64,000 nucleotides of DNA from Mycolicibacterium fluoranthenivorans (GCF_011758805.1 NZ_JAANOW010000005.1:124001-188000), one strand, 5' to 3'. Positions 8,155 to 17,285 are shown, counted from the first letter of the stretch. Notes: generated by a model not told the origin, from the letters alone. Translations and numbers: made by a program.

Positions 8155-10122
8155 ATGATCACCAAAGTTCTCGTTGCCAACCGCGGTGAGATCGCGCGCC
8201 GTGTCTTCACCACCTGCCGTCGGCTCGGTATCGGCACCGTCGCGGTGTACACCGACCCCGACGCCGGCTCAGCGCATGTGGCCGAAGCCGACACCCGGGT
8301 ACGTCTGGACGGCCGCAACGGCTACCTGGACAGCGCCCAGTTGATCGCCGCAGCGCAGGTATCCGGTGCCGACGCGATCCACCCCGGCTACGGATTCCTC
8401 TCGGAGAACCCCGACTTCGCGGACGCCGTCGAGCAGGCCGGGCTGATCTGGATCGGCCCGCCGGTGCCCGCGGTACAGGCCATGGGTTCCAAGATCGAGG
8501 CCAAGAAGCTGATGTCCGCCGCCGGCGTGCCGGTGCTGACCGAATTGCACCCGGACACCGTCACCGCCGACCAGCTCCCGGTGCTGATCAAGGCCTCCGC
8601 CGGTGGCGGTGGCCGCGGGATGCGGGTGGTGCGCGAGTTGTCGGCGTTGCCCGCCGAGGTGGCCGCGGCCCAGCGGGAGGCGCAATCGGCGTTCGGCGAC
8701 CCGACGGTGTTCTGCGAGCGCTACCTGGCCGCCGGGCACCACATCGAGGTGCAGGTGATGGCCGACGCGCACGGCACCGTGTGGGCGGTCGGGGAACGCG
8801 AATGCTCCATCCAGCGCCGCCATCAGAAGGTCATCGAGGAGGCACCGTCACCGCTGGTGGAACGCACGCCCGGGATGCGCGACAAGCTCTACGAAGCGGC
8901 CCGGTTGGCCGCCGGCGCGATCGGATACACCGGCGCCGGCACCGTCGAGTTCATGGCCGACCACCGGGGCGACTTCTTCTTCCTGGAGATGAACACCCGC
9001 CTGCAGGTCGAGCATCCGGTGACCGAGGAGACCACCGGCCTGGACCTGGTCGAACTGCAGATCGACGTCGCCGACGGGCGCCGCCTCGACCCGGATCCCC
9101 CTGCCGCCCATGGCCATTCGATCGAGGCCCGGCTGTACGCCGAGGATCCGGCCGAGAATTGGCAGCCACAGGCCGGCCCGGTGTACCGGTTCGGCGTCCC
9201 CGCCGCCCGCACGCAGTTCAGCCCGCTGGGCGGGCGCAGCGGGGTGCGGGTGGACTCCGGCATCGTCGACGGCTCGGTGGTCTCGGTGTTCTACGACCCG
9301 ATGCTGGCCAAGGTCATCTCGTACGCACCGACCCGCGACCGCGCCGCAGCAATCCTGGCCGACGCCCTGGCCCGCACCCAGCTGCACGGCATCAGGACCA
9401 ACCGCGATCTGCTGGTCAATGTGCTGCGGCACCGGGCATTCCGCGACGGCGATACCGATACCGCGTTCTTCGACACCTACGGCCTTTCCGAGTTGGCGAC
9501 GGCGCCCGCCACGGCGACCGTCCCGTCCACGGTGGCTGCCGCACTGGCCGAGGCCGCATATAACCGCTCCACGGCAACGGTTTTCGCGCCGTCGCCGAGC
9601 GGCTGGCGCAATCTCGCGTCGGGCTACCAGACCCGCGGGTATCGGGATACCGGTGGCACCGAGCACGTGGTTCGCTACCGGTTCACCCGGACCGGGGCCG
9701 AGCTTCCCGACCACGCCGGGCTGTCCGTCGTCACCGCGACACCGGACCGGGTGGTGCTGGCCGTCGACGGGGTGGAGCTGCCGTTCGACGTGGCCCGCTA
9801 CGGAGACGAGGTCTTCGTCGATTCCCCGCTGGGCGCCGCGCGACTGACGGTGCTGCCGCGGTTCCCGGACCCGGACGCCGCGGTCGCGCACGGCTCACTG
9901 CTGGCCCCCATGCCCGGGTCGGTGGTGCGCGTCGGCGCCGCCGTCGGCGACACCGTCACGGCGGGCCAACCCCTGATCTGGCTGGAGGCCATGAAGATGG
10001 AACACACCATCGCCAGCCCGCATGCCGGCGTGCTCGCCGAACTCCACGTCGCGACCGGCCAGCAGGTCGACGTCGGCGCCGTACTTGCCCGTGTAGACAC
10101 CCCCGAAGGAGAACAACCGTGA
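8155..10122 (+). CDS. accA2: acyl-CoA carboxylase alpha subunit (biotin carboxylase + BCCP) AccA2
   Basis: 655 residues. ATG at 8155 begins MITKVLVANRGEIARR, the usual biotin-carboxylase start; an in-frame start 28 codons upstream would include the dispersed DNA block and is rejected. The biotin carboxylase domain spans about 1-445, with glycine-rich ATP loop KASAGGGGRGM, ERECSIQRRHQK and EMNTRLQVEHPVTE. The biotin carrier domain is C-terminal with EAMKMEH, the biotinylated Lys being about residue 614. It carboxylates its own biotin with ATP and bicarbonate and hands CO2 to AccD2. The gene overlaps the next one by four bases (GTGA). Confidence 0.93.
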   Translation: MITKVLVANRGEIARRVFTTCRRLGIGTVAVYTDPDAGSAHVAEADTRVRLDGRNGYLDSAQLIAAAQVSGADAIHPGYGFLSENPDFADAVEQAGLIWIGPPVPAVQAMGSKIEAKKLMSAAGVPVLTELHPDTVTADQLPVLIKASAGGGGRGMRVVRELSALPAEVAAAQREAQSAFGDPTVFCERYLAAGHHIEVQVMADAHGTVWAVGERECSIQRRHQKVIEEAPSPLVERTPGMRDKLYEAARLAAGAIGYTGAGTVEFMADHRGDFFFLEMNTRLQVEHPVTEETTGLDLVELQIDVADGRRLDPDPPAAHGHSIEARLYAEDPAENWQPQAGPVYRFGVPAARTQFSPLGGRSGVRVDSGIVDGSVVSVFYDPMLAKVISYAPTRDRAAAILADALARTQLHGIRTNRDLLVNVLRHRAFRDGDTDTAFFDTYGLSELATAPATATVPSTVAAALAEAAYNRSTATVFAPSPSGWRNLASGYQTRGYRDTGGTEHVVRYRFTRTGAELPDHAGLSVVTATPDRVVLAVDGVELPFDVARYGDEVFVDSPLGAARLTVLPRFPDPDAAVAHGSLLAPMPGSVVRVGAAVGDTVTAGQPLIWLEAMKMEHTIASPHAGVLAELHVATGQQVDVGAVLARVDTPEGEQP

Positions 10123-11276
10123 ACTTCATCGAAACCGAGGAACAGCGGGCGCTGCGCGACGCCGTCAAGGCGATGGCCGCCAACTACGGCCAGGACTACT
10201 ACCTGGAAAAGGCCCGGGCGGGCCAGCACACCACCGAATTGTGGAGTGAAGCAGGAAAACTCGGCTTCATCGGGGTGAACCTCCCCGAGGAGTACGGCGG
10301 CGGCGGCGCGGGCATGTACGAGCTGAGCCTGGTCATGGAGGAGATGTCGGCGGCCGGGTCGGCACTGCTGATGATGGTGGTCTCCCCCGCCATCAACGGC
10401 ACCATCATCTCCAAGTTCGGCACCGAGGAACAGAAGAAACGCTGGATCCCGGGCATCGCCGACGGCTCGATCACCATGGCCTTCGCGATCACCGAACCCG
10501 ACGCCGGGTCCAACAGCCACCGCATCACCACCACGGCGCGCCGCGACGGCAGCGACTGGATCCTGTCGGGACAGAAGGTCTACATCTCAGGTGTCGACCA
10601 GGCGCAGGCCGTGCTGGTGGTGGGACGCACCGAAGACCACAAGACCGGCAACCTCAAGCCGGCCCTGTTCGTGGTGCCGACCGACACCCCCGGGCTGCAC
10701 TGGACCAAGATCGAGATGGAGATCGTCAGCCCTGAGTTCCAGTTCCAGGTGTTCCTCGACGACGTCCGGTTGCCCGCCGATGCGCTGGTCGGCTCCGAGG
10801 ACGCGGCCATTGCCCAGCTGTTCGCCGGGCTCAATCCCGAACGCATCATGGGTGCGGCCAGCGCGATCGGCATGGGACGCTTCGCCATCAACAAGGCCAC
10901 CGAGTACGTCAAGACCCGCCAGGTCTGGAAGACGCCCATCGGTGCGCATCAGGGCATTTCACATCCCTTGGCGCAGAACCACATCGAGATCGAACTCGCC
11001 AAGCTGATGATGCAGAAGGCCGCCTCGCTGTATGACAGCGGTGACGATTTCGGGGCCGCCGAGGCGGCGAACATGGCCAAGTACGCCGCGGGTGAGGCGT
11101 CGGTGCGGGCGGTCGACCAAGCCGTGCAATCCCTCGGCGGCAACGGGTTGACCAAGGAGTACGGCATCGCGTCGGTACTGACCGCCTCGCGGCTGGCCCG
11201 CATCGCCCCGGTCAGCCGGGAGATGATCCTGAACTTCGTCGCCCAGACGTCGCTCGGCCTGCCGCGGTCGTACTGA
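10119..11276 (+). CDS. fadE12: acyl-CoA dehydrogenase FadE12
   Basis: 385 residues from GTG at 10119, overlapping the accA2 stop. It is a typical acyl-CoA dehydrogenase: FAITEPDAGSNSH and QKVYISG in the beta domain (about 125-160), ARG- and helix-rich C-terminus with AVQSLGGNGLTKEYGI. The medium-chain catalytic Glu position reads ARIAPVS, so the base must lie elsewhere or chemistry differs. This is the second dehydrogenase of the operon, suggesting two oxidation steps or two chain lengths in one pathway. It corresponds to Rv0972c. Translation is probably coupled to accA2 and echA7. Confidence 0.88.
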   Translation: MNFIETEEQRALRDAVKAMAANYGQDYYLEKARAGQHTTELWSEAGKLGFIGVNLPEEYGGGGAGMYELSLVMEEMSAAGSALLMMVVSPAINGTIISKFGTEEQKKRWIPGIADGSITMAFAITEPDAGSNSHRITTTARRDGSDWILSGQKVYISGVDQAQAVLVVGRTEDHKTGNLKPALFVVPTDTPGLHWTKIEMEIVSPEFQFQVFLDDVRLPADALVGSEDAAIAQLFAGLNPERIMGAASAIGMGRFAINKATEYVKTRQVWKTPIGAHQGISHPLAQNHIEIELAKLMMQKAASLYDSGDDFGAAEAANMAKYAAGEASVRAVDQAVQSLGGNGLTKEYGIASVLTASRLARIAPVSREMILNFVAQTSLGLPRSY

Positions 11277-12046
11277 TGTCCGGCACACTCGTCCGCTACG
11301 ACGTCGACGACGCCGTCGCGAGGCTCACGCTGGATTCACCGCACAACCACAACGCCCTGTCCACCGCACTGGTGAGCCAGCTGCGGGATGGGCTGGCACA
11401 AGCGGCCGCCGCACCCGGGATACGCGCCGTCGTGCTCGGGCACACCGGTAAGACATTCTGTGCGGGCGCCGACCTGAGTGAGGCCACCGGCCGGGACCCG
11501 GGTGACCTCGCCGTGGATCGGGCCCGCGAGATGGCGGTGGTGCTCCGCTCGATCCTGGAGTTGCCGATCCCGGTCGTTGCGGCGGTCGACGGGCATGTCC
11601 GCGCCGGCGGTATGGGCTTGATCGGTGCGTGCGATATCGCGGTGGCGGGGCCGGCCAGCACGTTCGCCCTGACCGAAGCCCGGATCGGGGTGGCGCCATC
11701 GATCATCTCGTTGACCCTGTTGCCGAAGTTGACCGCTCGCGCGGCGGGCCGCTACTTCGTCACGGGTGAGAAGTTCGGTTCCGCCGAGGCCGCCGCCATC
11801 GGGCTCATCAGCATCGCCGCCGACGATGTCAGTGCCGCCGTGGCAGCCCTCACCGATGAGATCGCCAAGGGTTCGCCGCAGGGGCTGGCAGCCTCAAAAG
11901 CCCTGACCACGGCCAGCATCCTGGCCGATTTCGACACGCACGCCGACGGCCTGGCGGTGCAGTCGGCACGGCTCTTCGTCTCCGACGAGGCACGCGAAGG
12001 CATGCTCGCCTTTCTGCAGAAGCGCACCCCGAACTGGCCGAAATAA
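11276..12046 (+). CDS. echA7: enoyl-CoA hydratase/isomerase family protein EchA7
   Basis: 256 residues; ATG at 11276 shares one base with the fadE12 stop (TGATG). Crotonase fold with the two oxyanion-hole segments KTFCAGADLSEA (about 59-70) and HVRAGGMGLIGACDIAVAG (about 105-123) and the TEARIGVAPSIIS loop. It would hydrate the unsaturated dicarboxylyl-CoA made by the carboxylase, like 3-methylglutaconyl-CoA or isohexenylglutaconyl-CoA hydratases. It is the last gene of the operon. No HMG-CoA lyase gene follows, unlike typical leucine (liu) clusters. Confidence 0.9.
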   Translation: MSGTLVRYDVDDAVARLTLDSPHNHNALSTALVSQLRDGLAQAAAAPGIRAVVLGHTGKTFCAGADLSEATGRDPGDLAVDRAREMAVVLRSILELPIPVVAAVDGHVRAGGMGLIGACDIAVAGPASTFALTEARIGVAPSIISLTLLPKLTARAAGRYFVTGEKFGSAEAAAIGLISIAADDVSAAVAALTDEIAKGSPQGLAASKALTTASILADFDTHADGLAVQSARLFVSDEAREGMLAFLQKRTPNWPK

Positions 12047-12138
12047 ACCAGGCCAGGGCGATACAGCAAACATCGCTGAGCCGGACAATATTTGGCTGAC
12101 GGTATTGCATGTACCGCCATTGGCCGTAGGCTCATCTC

Positions 12139-12164
12139 TGATGAGCGCCTGCGCGAAGAACAGA
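12139..12164 (+). repeat. 26-nt dispersed block, copy 2 (ahead of DUF1707 gene)
   Basis: This block matches 8118-8143 with a single T-to-C change. Its last base is the first base of a candidate ATG start of the next gene. In both copies a start codon lies at or shortly after GAAGAACAGA, a purine-rich stretch that could serve as a weak ribosome-binding site. Confidence 0.6.
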
Positions 12165-12766
12165 TGGCCCCGATGAGCACTTCAGCGCCGCGGAGCGGAT
12201 CGATGCGGGCTGCCGACACCGACCGGATCCAGGTTGCGCAGTTGCTCACCGATGCCGCCGCGCAGGGCCGCCTGTCGCTGGAGGAGTACGAGACCCGGCT
12301 GGCGAAGGCGTATGCCGCGCAGACATGTGCCGAACTGGACCGCCTCAGCGCCGACCTCCCCGGGGGCAGCGCGACCGGCAAGGGTATCTGTCGTCCGGCG
12401 CCGTCGACGCTGTTGCTGGCCATCATGAGCGGCTACGAACGCCGCGGTCGCTGGAACGTGCCCAAGAAGCTGACCACCTTCGCCCTGTTCGGCGGCGGCG
12501 TGGTCGACCTGCGCTACGCCGACTTCACCACCGCCGATGTGGAGATCCGCAGTTACTCGATCTTCGGTGGGCAGACCATCCTGGTGCCACCGGAGGTCAA
12601 TGTCGACATCGCCGGCGTCGGCGTGATGGGCAGCTTCGACCACAACATCGCGGGCAGCGGGACACCCGGCGGTCCCCGGGTGCGAGTCCGTGGTTTCTCG
12701 CTGTGGGGCTCCGTCGGTGTGAAACGCAAGAAGCGGCGCAGCCCGAGTTCCGAATCTGACGGCTGA
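12164..12766 (+). CDS. DUF1707 (SHOCT-like) domain protein
   Basis: 200 residues from ATG at 12164, or 197 from ATG at 12173; neither has a strong ribosome-binding site. Residues about 14-65 form a DUF1707 domain (MRAADTDRIQVAQLL, GRLSLEEYETRLAKAYAA, LDRLSADLPG), a short helical module common in actinobacterial membrane-associated proteins. The C-terminal half is the DUF2154/LiaF-like beta region (FGGGVVDLRYADF, SYSIFGGQTILVPP, GVGVMGSFD). There is no membrane helix. The function is unknown. It corresponds to Rv0966c and lies tail-to-tail with the VWA gene, 18 bases apart. Confidence 0.78.
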   Translation: MAPMSTSAPRSGSMRAADTDRIQVAQLLTDAAAQGRLSLEEYETRLAKAYAAQTCAELDRLSADLPGGSATGKGICRPAPSTLLLAIMSGYERRGRWNVPKKLTTFALFGGGVVDLRYADFTTADVEIRSYSIFGGQTILVPPEVNVDIAGVGVMGSFDHNIAGSGTPGGPRVRVRGFSLWGSVGVKRKKRRSPSSESDG

Positions 12767-12784
12767 GCTACCGGCGATCCGGCG

Positions 12785-14755
12785 TCACCGACGCCGTGAG
12801 GTCAGGTAGTCGCCGACCACCGCGGCACCGAGTCCGTCCAGATCCGGGACGACCACCCGGCCCTGCACGCGGCGCGCAACCTGATCGATGAACCGTGCCA
12901 GTCCGGGATCGTTGCCGAGCCGGAAGATGGTCACCTGCGCACCGAGCCGGGCCACCTCGTCGAAACCCTTGACCGTGAACGCGATGGTGCGCGGGTGCGG
13001 CGGGTAATCAAAGAAAACGGCAGAACTTCCTTCTACGCTGCCGTAGTCCTCCAGGTGCGCGGTGGGTTCGCCGTCGGTGACGATCATGATGACCGGCTGC
13101 GCGTTCGGATGCCGGCGCAGGTGCCGAGTCGCCAGCGCCAGCGCGTGGTGCAGGTTGGTGCCCTGCTCGTAGACACCTTCCAGCCCGGTGAGTTCGGCCG
13201 CACTCACCGTGCGGGCATACCGTCCGAACGCGATGATCTGCAGATCGTCGGACCGGAACCGGGTGCTCACCAGATGATTCAGCGCCAACGCGGTGCGCTT
13301 CATCGGTAACCACCGATTCTCCATCACCATCGAGAAGCTGGTGTCCACCAACAGCGCCACGCAGGCCTGCGTGCGGGTCTCGGTTTCGGACACCTCGACA
13401 TCGTCGACCGTGATGCGCAGGGGACCTTCGGCAGTGGTTCCGGCCGTGCGCAGCACGGCATTGGTCAACGTCCTTGTCACGTTCCAGGGTTCGGTATCGC
13501 CGAACTCCCACGGCCGCGTCGCCCCGGTCAACTCCCCCGCCGCGCCGGCGCGCTGGGTCTGGCGTTCCCCGCTGCGCCCGGACAACTGGCGCGCCACATC
13601 GCGCAGGGCGGTCTGGCCCAGCTGACGCATGGCCTTCGGTGAGAGCCGCCACTTTCCGTCCGACCCACGGTCCAGGAAGCCCTGATTCATCAGTGCGCGC
13701 TCCAGATCGGCGAGCGTGCGGGCATTGACCGCCGCGTCCTCGCCGAGCTGACGGGCCAGGGCGTCCAGGTCGACGTCTTCCATCGTCGCGCCCGCATAGC
13801 TCTGCGAGAGCTGCTCGGCCAGCTGCTCCAGTTCGGCGATATCGGCCAGCGCCTGGGCGCCCTCCCCCATACCCAGCGGGTCGCCGCCGGAGAACTCCTG
13901 TGAGCCCGTCCAGTCCTCGCCGGGCCGCGCTGCCTGCAGGTGCGAGTCCAACCGGTCCAGCGCATTCATCAGCGACGGCGATCCGAAAGCCTGCTGCGCC
14001 AGGGCATCCAGCTCTGCACGCTGCTCCGCGGACAGACTGTTGCGGAAGCGCTGGGCTGCCGCGGCGCGCTTGGCCAGCGAGTCGATCAGCTCCTCCACAT
14101 TGCGCGGGTTCTCGGGGAAGTGCTGACCGTGCTTGGCCATGAAGTCCTGAAAATCCTGCTCGGAATCCTGCCCTTTGGCGTGTTTGTCGAGCAGGTTGTT
14201 GAGGTCGTCGAGCATCTCGTTGACGGCCCGGCGGTCCTCGTCGGTGGCATTCTCCAGCGCTTGCTTCATCCCGGCGAAACGCTGATCGAGCATCTCGCGG
14301 CCGAGCAGATCCCGGATCTGCTCGTACTTCTGCCGCGCCTCCGATGAGCGCCAGTCATAGTCTGCGAGTTCCCGCACCGCCTTGGCCGGCGACGGCGACA
14401 GGGCCTCCATCTGCAGCTCGCCGAAGCGGGCGTCGTCATCGAGGGCACGGGCCAGTTCCTTGCGTTCGGCCAGCACCGCCTCGTCGAGCAACTTCTTGAT
14501 GTCCTGCAGGGTGCCGTCGAGGTTGTTGCGCTGCAACAATTCCCGGCGCTTGCGGTTGGCTTCGGCGGCAAGCTTGTCCGCGCCCGTCATATTGCGGGTG
14601 CCGCGGCGCAGCAGTTCGGACAGGGCGCGCCGCGGCGAGCTGCCCTCCATGACGTCCTGGCCGATCTGTTCGAGTGCCTCCCGAAGGTCGACCGGTGGCG
14701 CCAGGGGGTCCGGGCCGCCGGTGTACGGCGAATAACGCGAGAGGTGTTTATCCAT
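12785..14755 (-). CDS. VWA-domain protein, partner of MoxR-like ATPase
   Basis: 656 residues from ATG at 14755, which overlaps the 3' end of the upstream ATPase gene by eight bases. The N-terminal two thirds are charged and helical (many Glu/Arg/Leu). The C-terminal von Willebrand A domain starts near residue 450 and contains an intact MIDAS motif, LVDTSFSM, with the later VTDGEPTAH. Pairing of an AAA+ ATPase with a VWA protein is the hallmark of MoxR-VWA and chelatase-like systems that use the VWA subunit as adaptor for remodelling or metal insertion. The substrate is unknown. It corresponds to Rv0959. Confidence 0.85.
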   Translation of the reverse strand: MDKHLSRYSPYTGGPDPLAPPVDLREALEQIGQDVMEGSSPRRALSELLRRGTRNMTGADKLAAEANRKRRELLQRNNLDGTLQDIKKLLDEAVLAERKELARALDDDARFGELQMEALSPSPAKAVRELADYDWRSSEARQKYEQIRDLLGREMLDQRFAGMKQALENATDEDRRAVNEMLDDLNNLLDKHAKGQDSEQDFQDFMAKHGQHFPENPRNVEELIDSLAKRAAAAQRFRNSLSAEQRAELDALAQQAFGSPSLMNALDRLDSHLQAARPGEDWTGSQEFSGGDPLGMGEGAQALADIAELEQLAEQLSQSYAGATMEDVDLDALARQLGEDAAVNARTLADLERALMNQGFLDRGSDGKWRLSPKAMRQLGQTALRDVARQLSGRSGERQTQRAGAAGELTGATRPWEFGDTEPWNVTRTLTNAVLRTAGTTAEGPLRITVDDVEVSETETRTQACVALLVDTSFSMVMENRWLPMKRTALALNHLVSTRFRSDDLQIIAFGRYARTVSAAELTGLEGVYEQGTNLHHALALATRHLRRHPNAQPVIMIVTDGEPTAHLEDYGSVEGSSAVFFDYPPHPRTIAFTVKGFDEVARLGAQVTIFRLGNDPGLARFIDQVARRVQGRVVVPDLDGLGAAVVGDYLTSRRR

Positions 14756-16133
14756 ATACGGTTTCGCCCTCACCTGAGGTCTTGTCGATCCGCTTCGCCA
14801 GGTACAGCGCTTCCAGGGCCAGTTCCACCGCGGCGGCGCGTTCCCCGTCGGTGCTCGCCCCGAGCCGTTCGGCGATCGCATCCAGTACGGGCAGATCCGG
14901 CAGAGCCGCCAGCACATCCTTGGCACTGACCCGTTCCCCGGTGGTGACCGGGGAGCCCCCCTCGATCGCGGAGACCAACGGGCCGACGTCGATACCGCCG
15001 AGCGCACGCGACGCGGTGTCGGCGGTCGCCCGCCGCAACAGGTGCTCCAGCACCACCTGCTCCCGGCCCTCTTCGCCGGATTCGAATTCGAGTTTGCCGC
15101 GCAGCACGTCGATCACCGTGCCGAGGTCGACCACGCGGGCCACCGGCTCCTGCTCGCCGAGGATCGCGCCGCGGTGTCGTGCGGAGGCGGCGACCGTTTC
15201 GGCCGCGGCGATCGCAAACCGGGCCGACACACCCGAACGCTGGTCGATGGCGGTGGATTCACGCAGTGAGCGGGCGAAGCGGGCGACGATCTGCAGCAGA
15301 TAGTCCGGCACCGGCGCACTCAGGTGCGCCTCCTGCTTGATGACGGCCACCTCCGCTTCCAGCTCCAGCGGATAGTGGGTGCGGATCTCGGCGCCGAACC
15401 GGTCCTTGAGCGGGGTGATGATGCGGCCGCGGTTGGTGTAGTCCTCGGGATTGGCGCTGGCCACGACGAGGACGTCCAGCGGCAGCCGCAGTGTGTAGCC
15501 GCGGACCTGGATGTCGCGCTCCTCCATCACATTGAGCATCGACACCTGGATGCGCTCGGCGAGGTCGGGTAGTTCGTTGACGGCGACGATGCCGCGATGG
15601 GCGCGCGGGATGAGGCCGTAGGCGATGGTCTCCGGGTCACCGAGGCTGCGGCCCTCGGCCACCTTGATGGGGTCGATATCGCCGACCAGGTCGGCGACGC
15701 TGGTGTCGGGGGTGGCCAGCTTCTCGGTGTAGCGCTCGCTGCGGTGACGCCAGGAGATCGGGAGGTCGTCGCCGACCTCGGCGGCCCGCCGGATCGACTC
15801 CGGGGTGATGGGGCTGTACGGGTGCTCACCGAGTTCGGAGCCGGTGATGACGGGCGTCCACTCGTCGAGCAGTCCGGCCAGTGAACGCAGCAGGCGGGTC
15901 TTGCCCTGCCCGCGTTCGCCGAGCAGCACGAAATCGTGCCCGGCGATCAGGGCCCGCTCGACCTGCGGCAGCACGGTGTCCTCGAAACCGAACAGACCCG
16001 GCCAGATATCGTCGCCGTCAGCGAGGCGAGTCAGCAGATTCTCCCGGATCTCCTGCTTGATTCCACGCTCGACGTGACCCGTTGCGCGCAGCTCGCCGAC
16101 GGTACGGGGCAGATTGTTAGGTGACGTCACCAC
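14748..16133 (-). CDS. MoxR/magnesium-chelatase-like AAA+ ATPase
   Basis: 461 residues from one of two adjacent GTG codons (16133 or 16130) just after GGAG. The AAA+ core has Walker A GERGQGKT (near 94-101), Walker B-like GIVAVNELPDL (about 180), sensor segment VVASANPEDY (near 222) and RGRIITPLKDRFG. An Ala/Glu-rich helical C-terminus follows. Annotated relatives are called magnesium chelatase, but there is no cobalamin or chlorophyll metal-insertion gene beside it, and the overlap with a VWA gene fits a MoxR-VWA chaperone-like pair better. It is divergent from the esterase gene, with only 70 bases between. Confidence 0.85.
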   Translation of the reverse strand: MVTSPNNLPRTVGELRATGHVERGIKQEIRENLLTRLADGDDIWPGLFGFEDTVLPQVERALIAGHDFVLLGERGQGKTRLLRSLAGLLDEWTPVITGSELGEHPYSPITPESIRRAAEVGDDLPISWRHRSERYTEKLATPDTSVADLVGDIDPIKVAEGRSLGDPETIAYGLIPRAHRGIVAVNELPDLAERIQVSMLNVMEERDIQVRGYTLRLPLDVLVVASANPEDYTNRGRIITPLKDRFGAEIRTHYPLELEAEVAVIKQEAHLSAPVPDYLLQIVARFARSLRESTAIDQRSGVSARFAIAAAETVAASARHRGAILGEQEPVARVVDLGTVIDVLRGKLEFESGEEGREQVVLEHLLRRATADTASRALGGIDVGPLVSAIEGGSPVTTGERVSAKDVLAALPDLPVLDAIAERLGASTDGERAAAVELALEALYLAKRIDKTSGEGETVYG

Positions 16134-16203
16134 TCCACGCTACGACTGCTCCCGGGCAGCGGCATGGCCACCTGTGATTTCCACCGACGAGATACCCGGT
16201 ACC

Positions 16204-17226
16204 ATGGGTACCGTGAATTTGCTCGAATGGCGCGATCGGCCCGATACCGTGCAGTTCGGCCCGGCATCCAGGCAATCCAAGCTGCTCGGTCTGCTGACCG
16301 CAATCTTCGTCCGGCCGGTGCTCGGCGCACTCACCGTCATCGGCCTGATCTTCAACAAGGTGTGGCCGGCCGGGCTGCAACGGGCACACCTCGATGTCGT
16401 CGACCGCCCGCTTCGAGTCATCAGGCCCCTGCCCGGTACGGCGGTGACCAAAGAGGCGCTGCCGCACTGCACGGCCGAGTGGCTCGTCGCCCCGAACGCG
16501 CGGGACTCCGAGCGCGTCATCGTCTACTTCCACGGGTCCGCCCTGGTCACCCTGGGGCTCAACTCGCACCGGCGGTTCGCCTCCAAGCTGTCGGAGGCCA
16601 CGGGCGCGCAGGTGTTCAACGTCGGCTACCGGCTGGCCCCACAGGCCAGCATCGACGAGGCCGTCGAAGACGGGTTGGACGCCTACCGGCATGTGCTCGC
16701 GCTGGGTTTCTCCCCCGACCGGGTGGTGTTCGCCGGTGATTCGGCCGGCGGTTTGATGGCGGCCGACACTGCGCTCGCCGCGCGGGACGCCGGCCTGCCG
16801 GTGCCCGCAGGTCAGGTGCTGCTGTCAGCCCTGACGTCGGCCGATATGCAGCTGAAGTACGAGGCCCTCAAGGAACACATGGACGTGCTGTTCCCGTTCA
16901 TGACCGTGAAGTTCATCTACGACGTATTCGCCACCGTGAACGGCACGCGGCCGGTACCGGTCATGCCGTCGGAGGCGAACATGAGCGGTCTGGGCCCCTT
17001 CCTGTTGCAGATCGGCACCAACGAGATGCTGCGCAATGACACCTTCACGCTCGCCGACCGGCTGCGCGCCGACGGTGTCCCGGTCTGGGTTCAGGTGTGG
17101 GACAAGGCCATGCACATGTTCCAGCTGTCGTTCGACGTGAACCCGGACGCGCGACGGGCGGTCGAGGAGATTGCGTCGTTCGTGGAGTATGTGACGATGG
17201 CGGCTCGCGACGAGGCGGTGTCCTAG
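16204..17226 (+). CDS. alpha/beta hydrolase, HSL-type esterase/lipase
   Basis: 340 residues from ATG at 16204; GTG at 16213 is an alternative. A hydrophobic stretch near 30-50 suggests membrane association. The hormone-sensitive-lipase signature is present: oxyanion HG motif as YFHGSAL (about 135, usually HGGG), nucleophile elbow GDSAGG (Ser near 183), acid in NDTFTLADRL and catalytic His in KAMHMF near 308. It probably hydrolyses acyl esters. The start codon sits between two GGTACC palindromes and has no clear ribosome-binding site. It ends just before the first hairpin repeat. Confidence 0.82.
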   Translation: MGTVNLLEWRDRPDTVQFGPASRQSKLLGLLTAIFVRPVLGALTVIGLIFNKVWPAGLQRAHLDVVDRPLRVIRPLPGTAVTKEALPHCTAEWLVAPNARDSERVIVYFHGSALVTLGLNSHRRFASKLSEATGAQVFNVGYRLAPQASIDEAVEDGLDAYRHVLALGFSPDRVVFAGDSAGGLMAADTALAARDAGLPVPAGQVLLSALTSADMQLKYEALKEHMDVLFPFMTVKFIYDVFATVNGTRPVPVMPSEANMSGLGPFLLQIGTNEMLRNDTFTLADRLRADGVPVWVQVWDKAMHMFQLSFDVNPDARRAVEEIASFVEYVTMAARDEAVS

Positions 17227-17230
17227 CGTC

Positions 17231-17285
17231 GAATGGCCAGTTGTGACACGCGTTCTCGACTTTCGCGGGTCATAACTGGCCAACG
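17231..17285. repeat. hairpin direct repeat, left copy
   Basis: About 55 bases, beginning five bases after the esterase stop. The arms TGGCCAGTTGTGAC (17234-17247) and GTCATAACTGGCCA (17269-17282) form a 14-bp stem with one mismatch. The sequence aligns with the right copy at 18211-18266 over its full length, about three quarters identical with one gap. It may act as terminator for the esterase gene and as the boundary of a 1.04-kb unit. Confidence 0.75.

Noticed and set aside
14748..16133. True magnesium or cobalt chelatase subunit
   Set aside because: The usual annotation is chelatase, but there is no chelatase large subunit and no tetrapyrrole gene beside it; the VWA overlap fits MoxR-VWA better.
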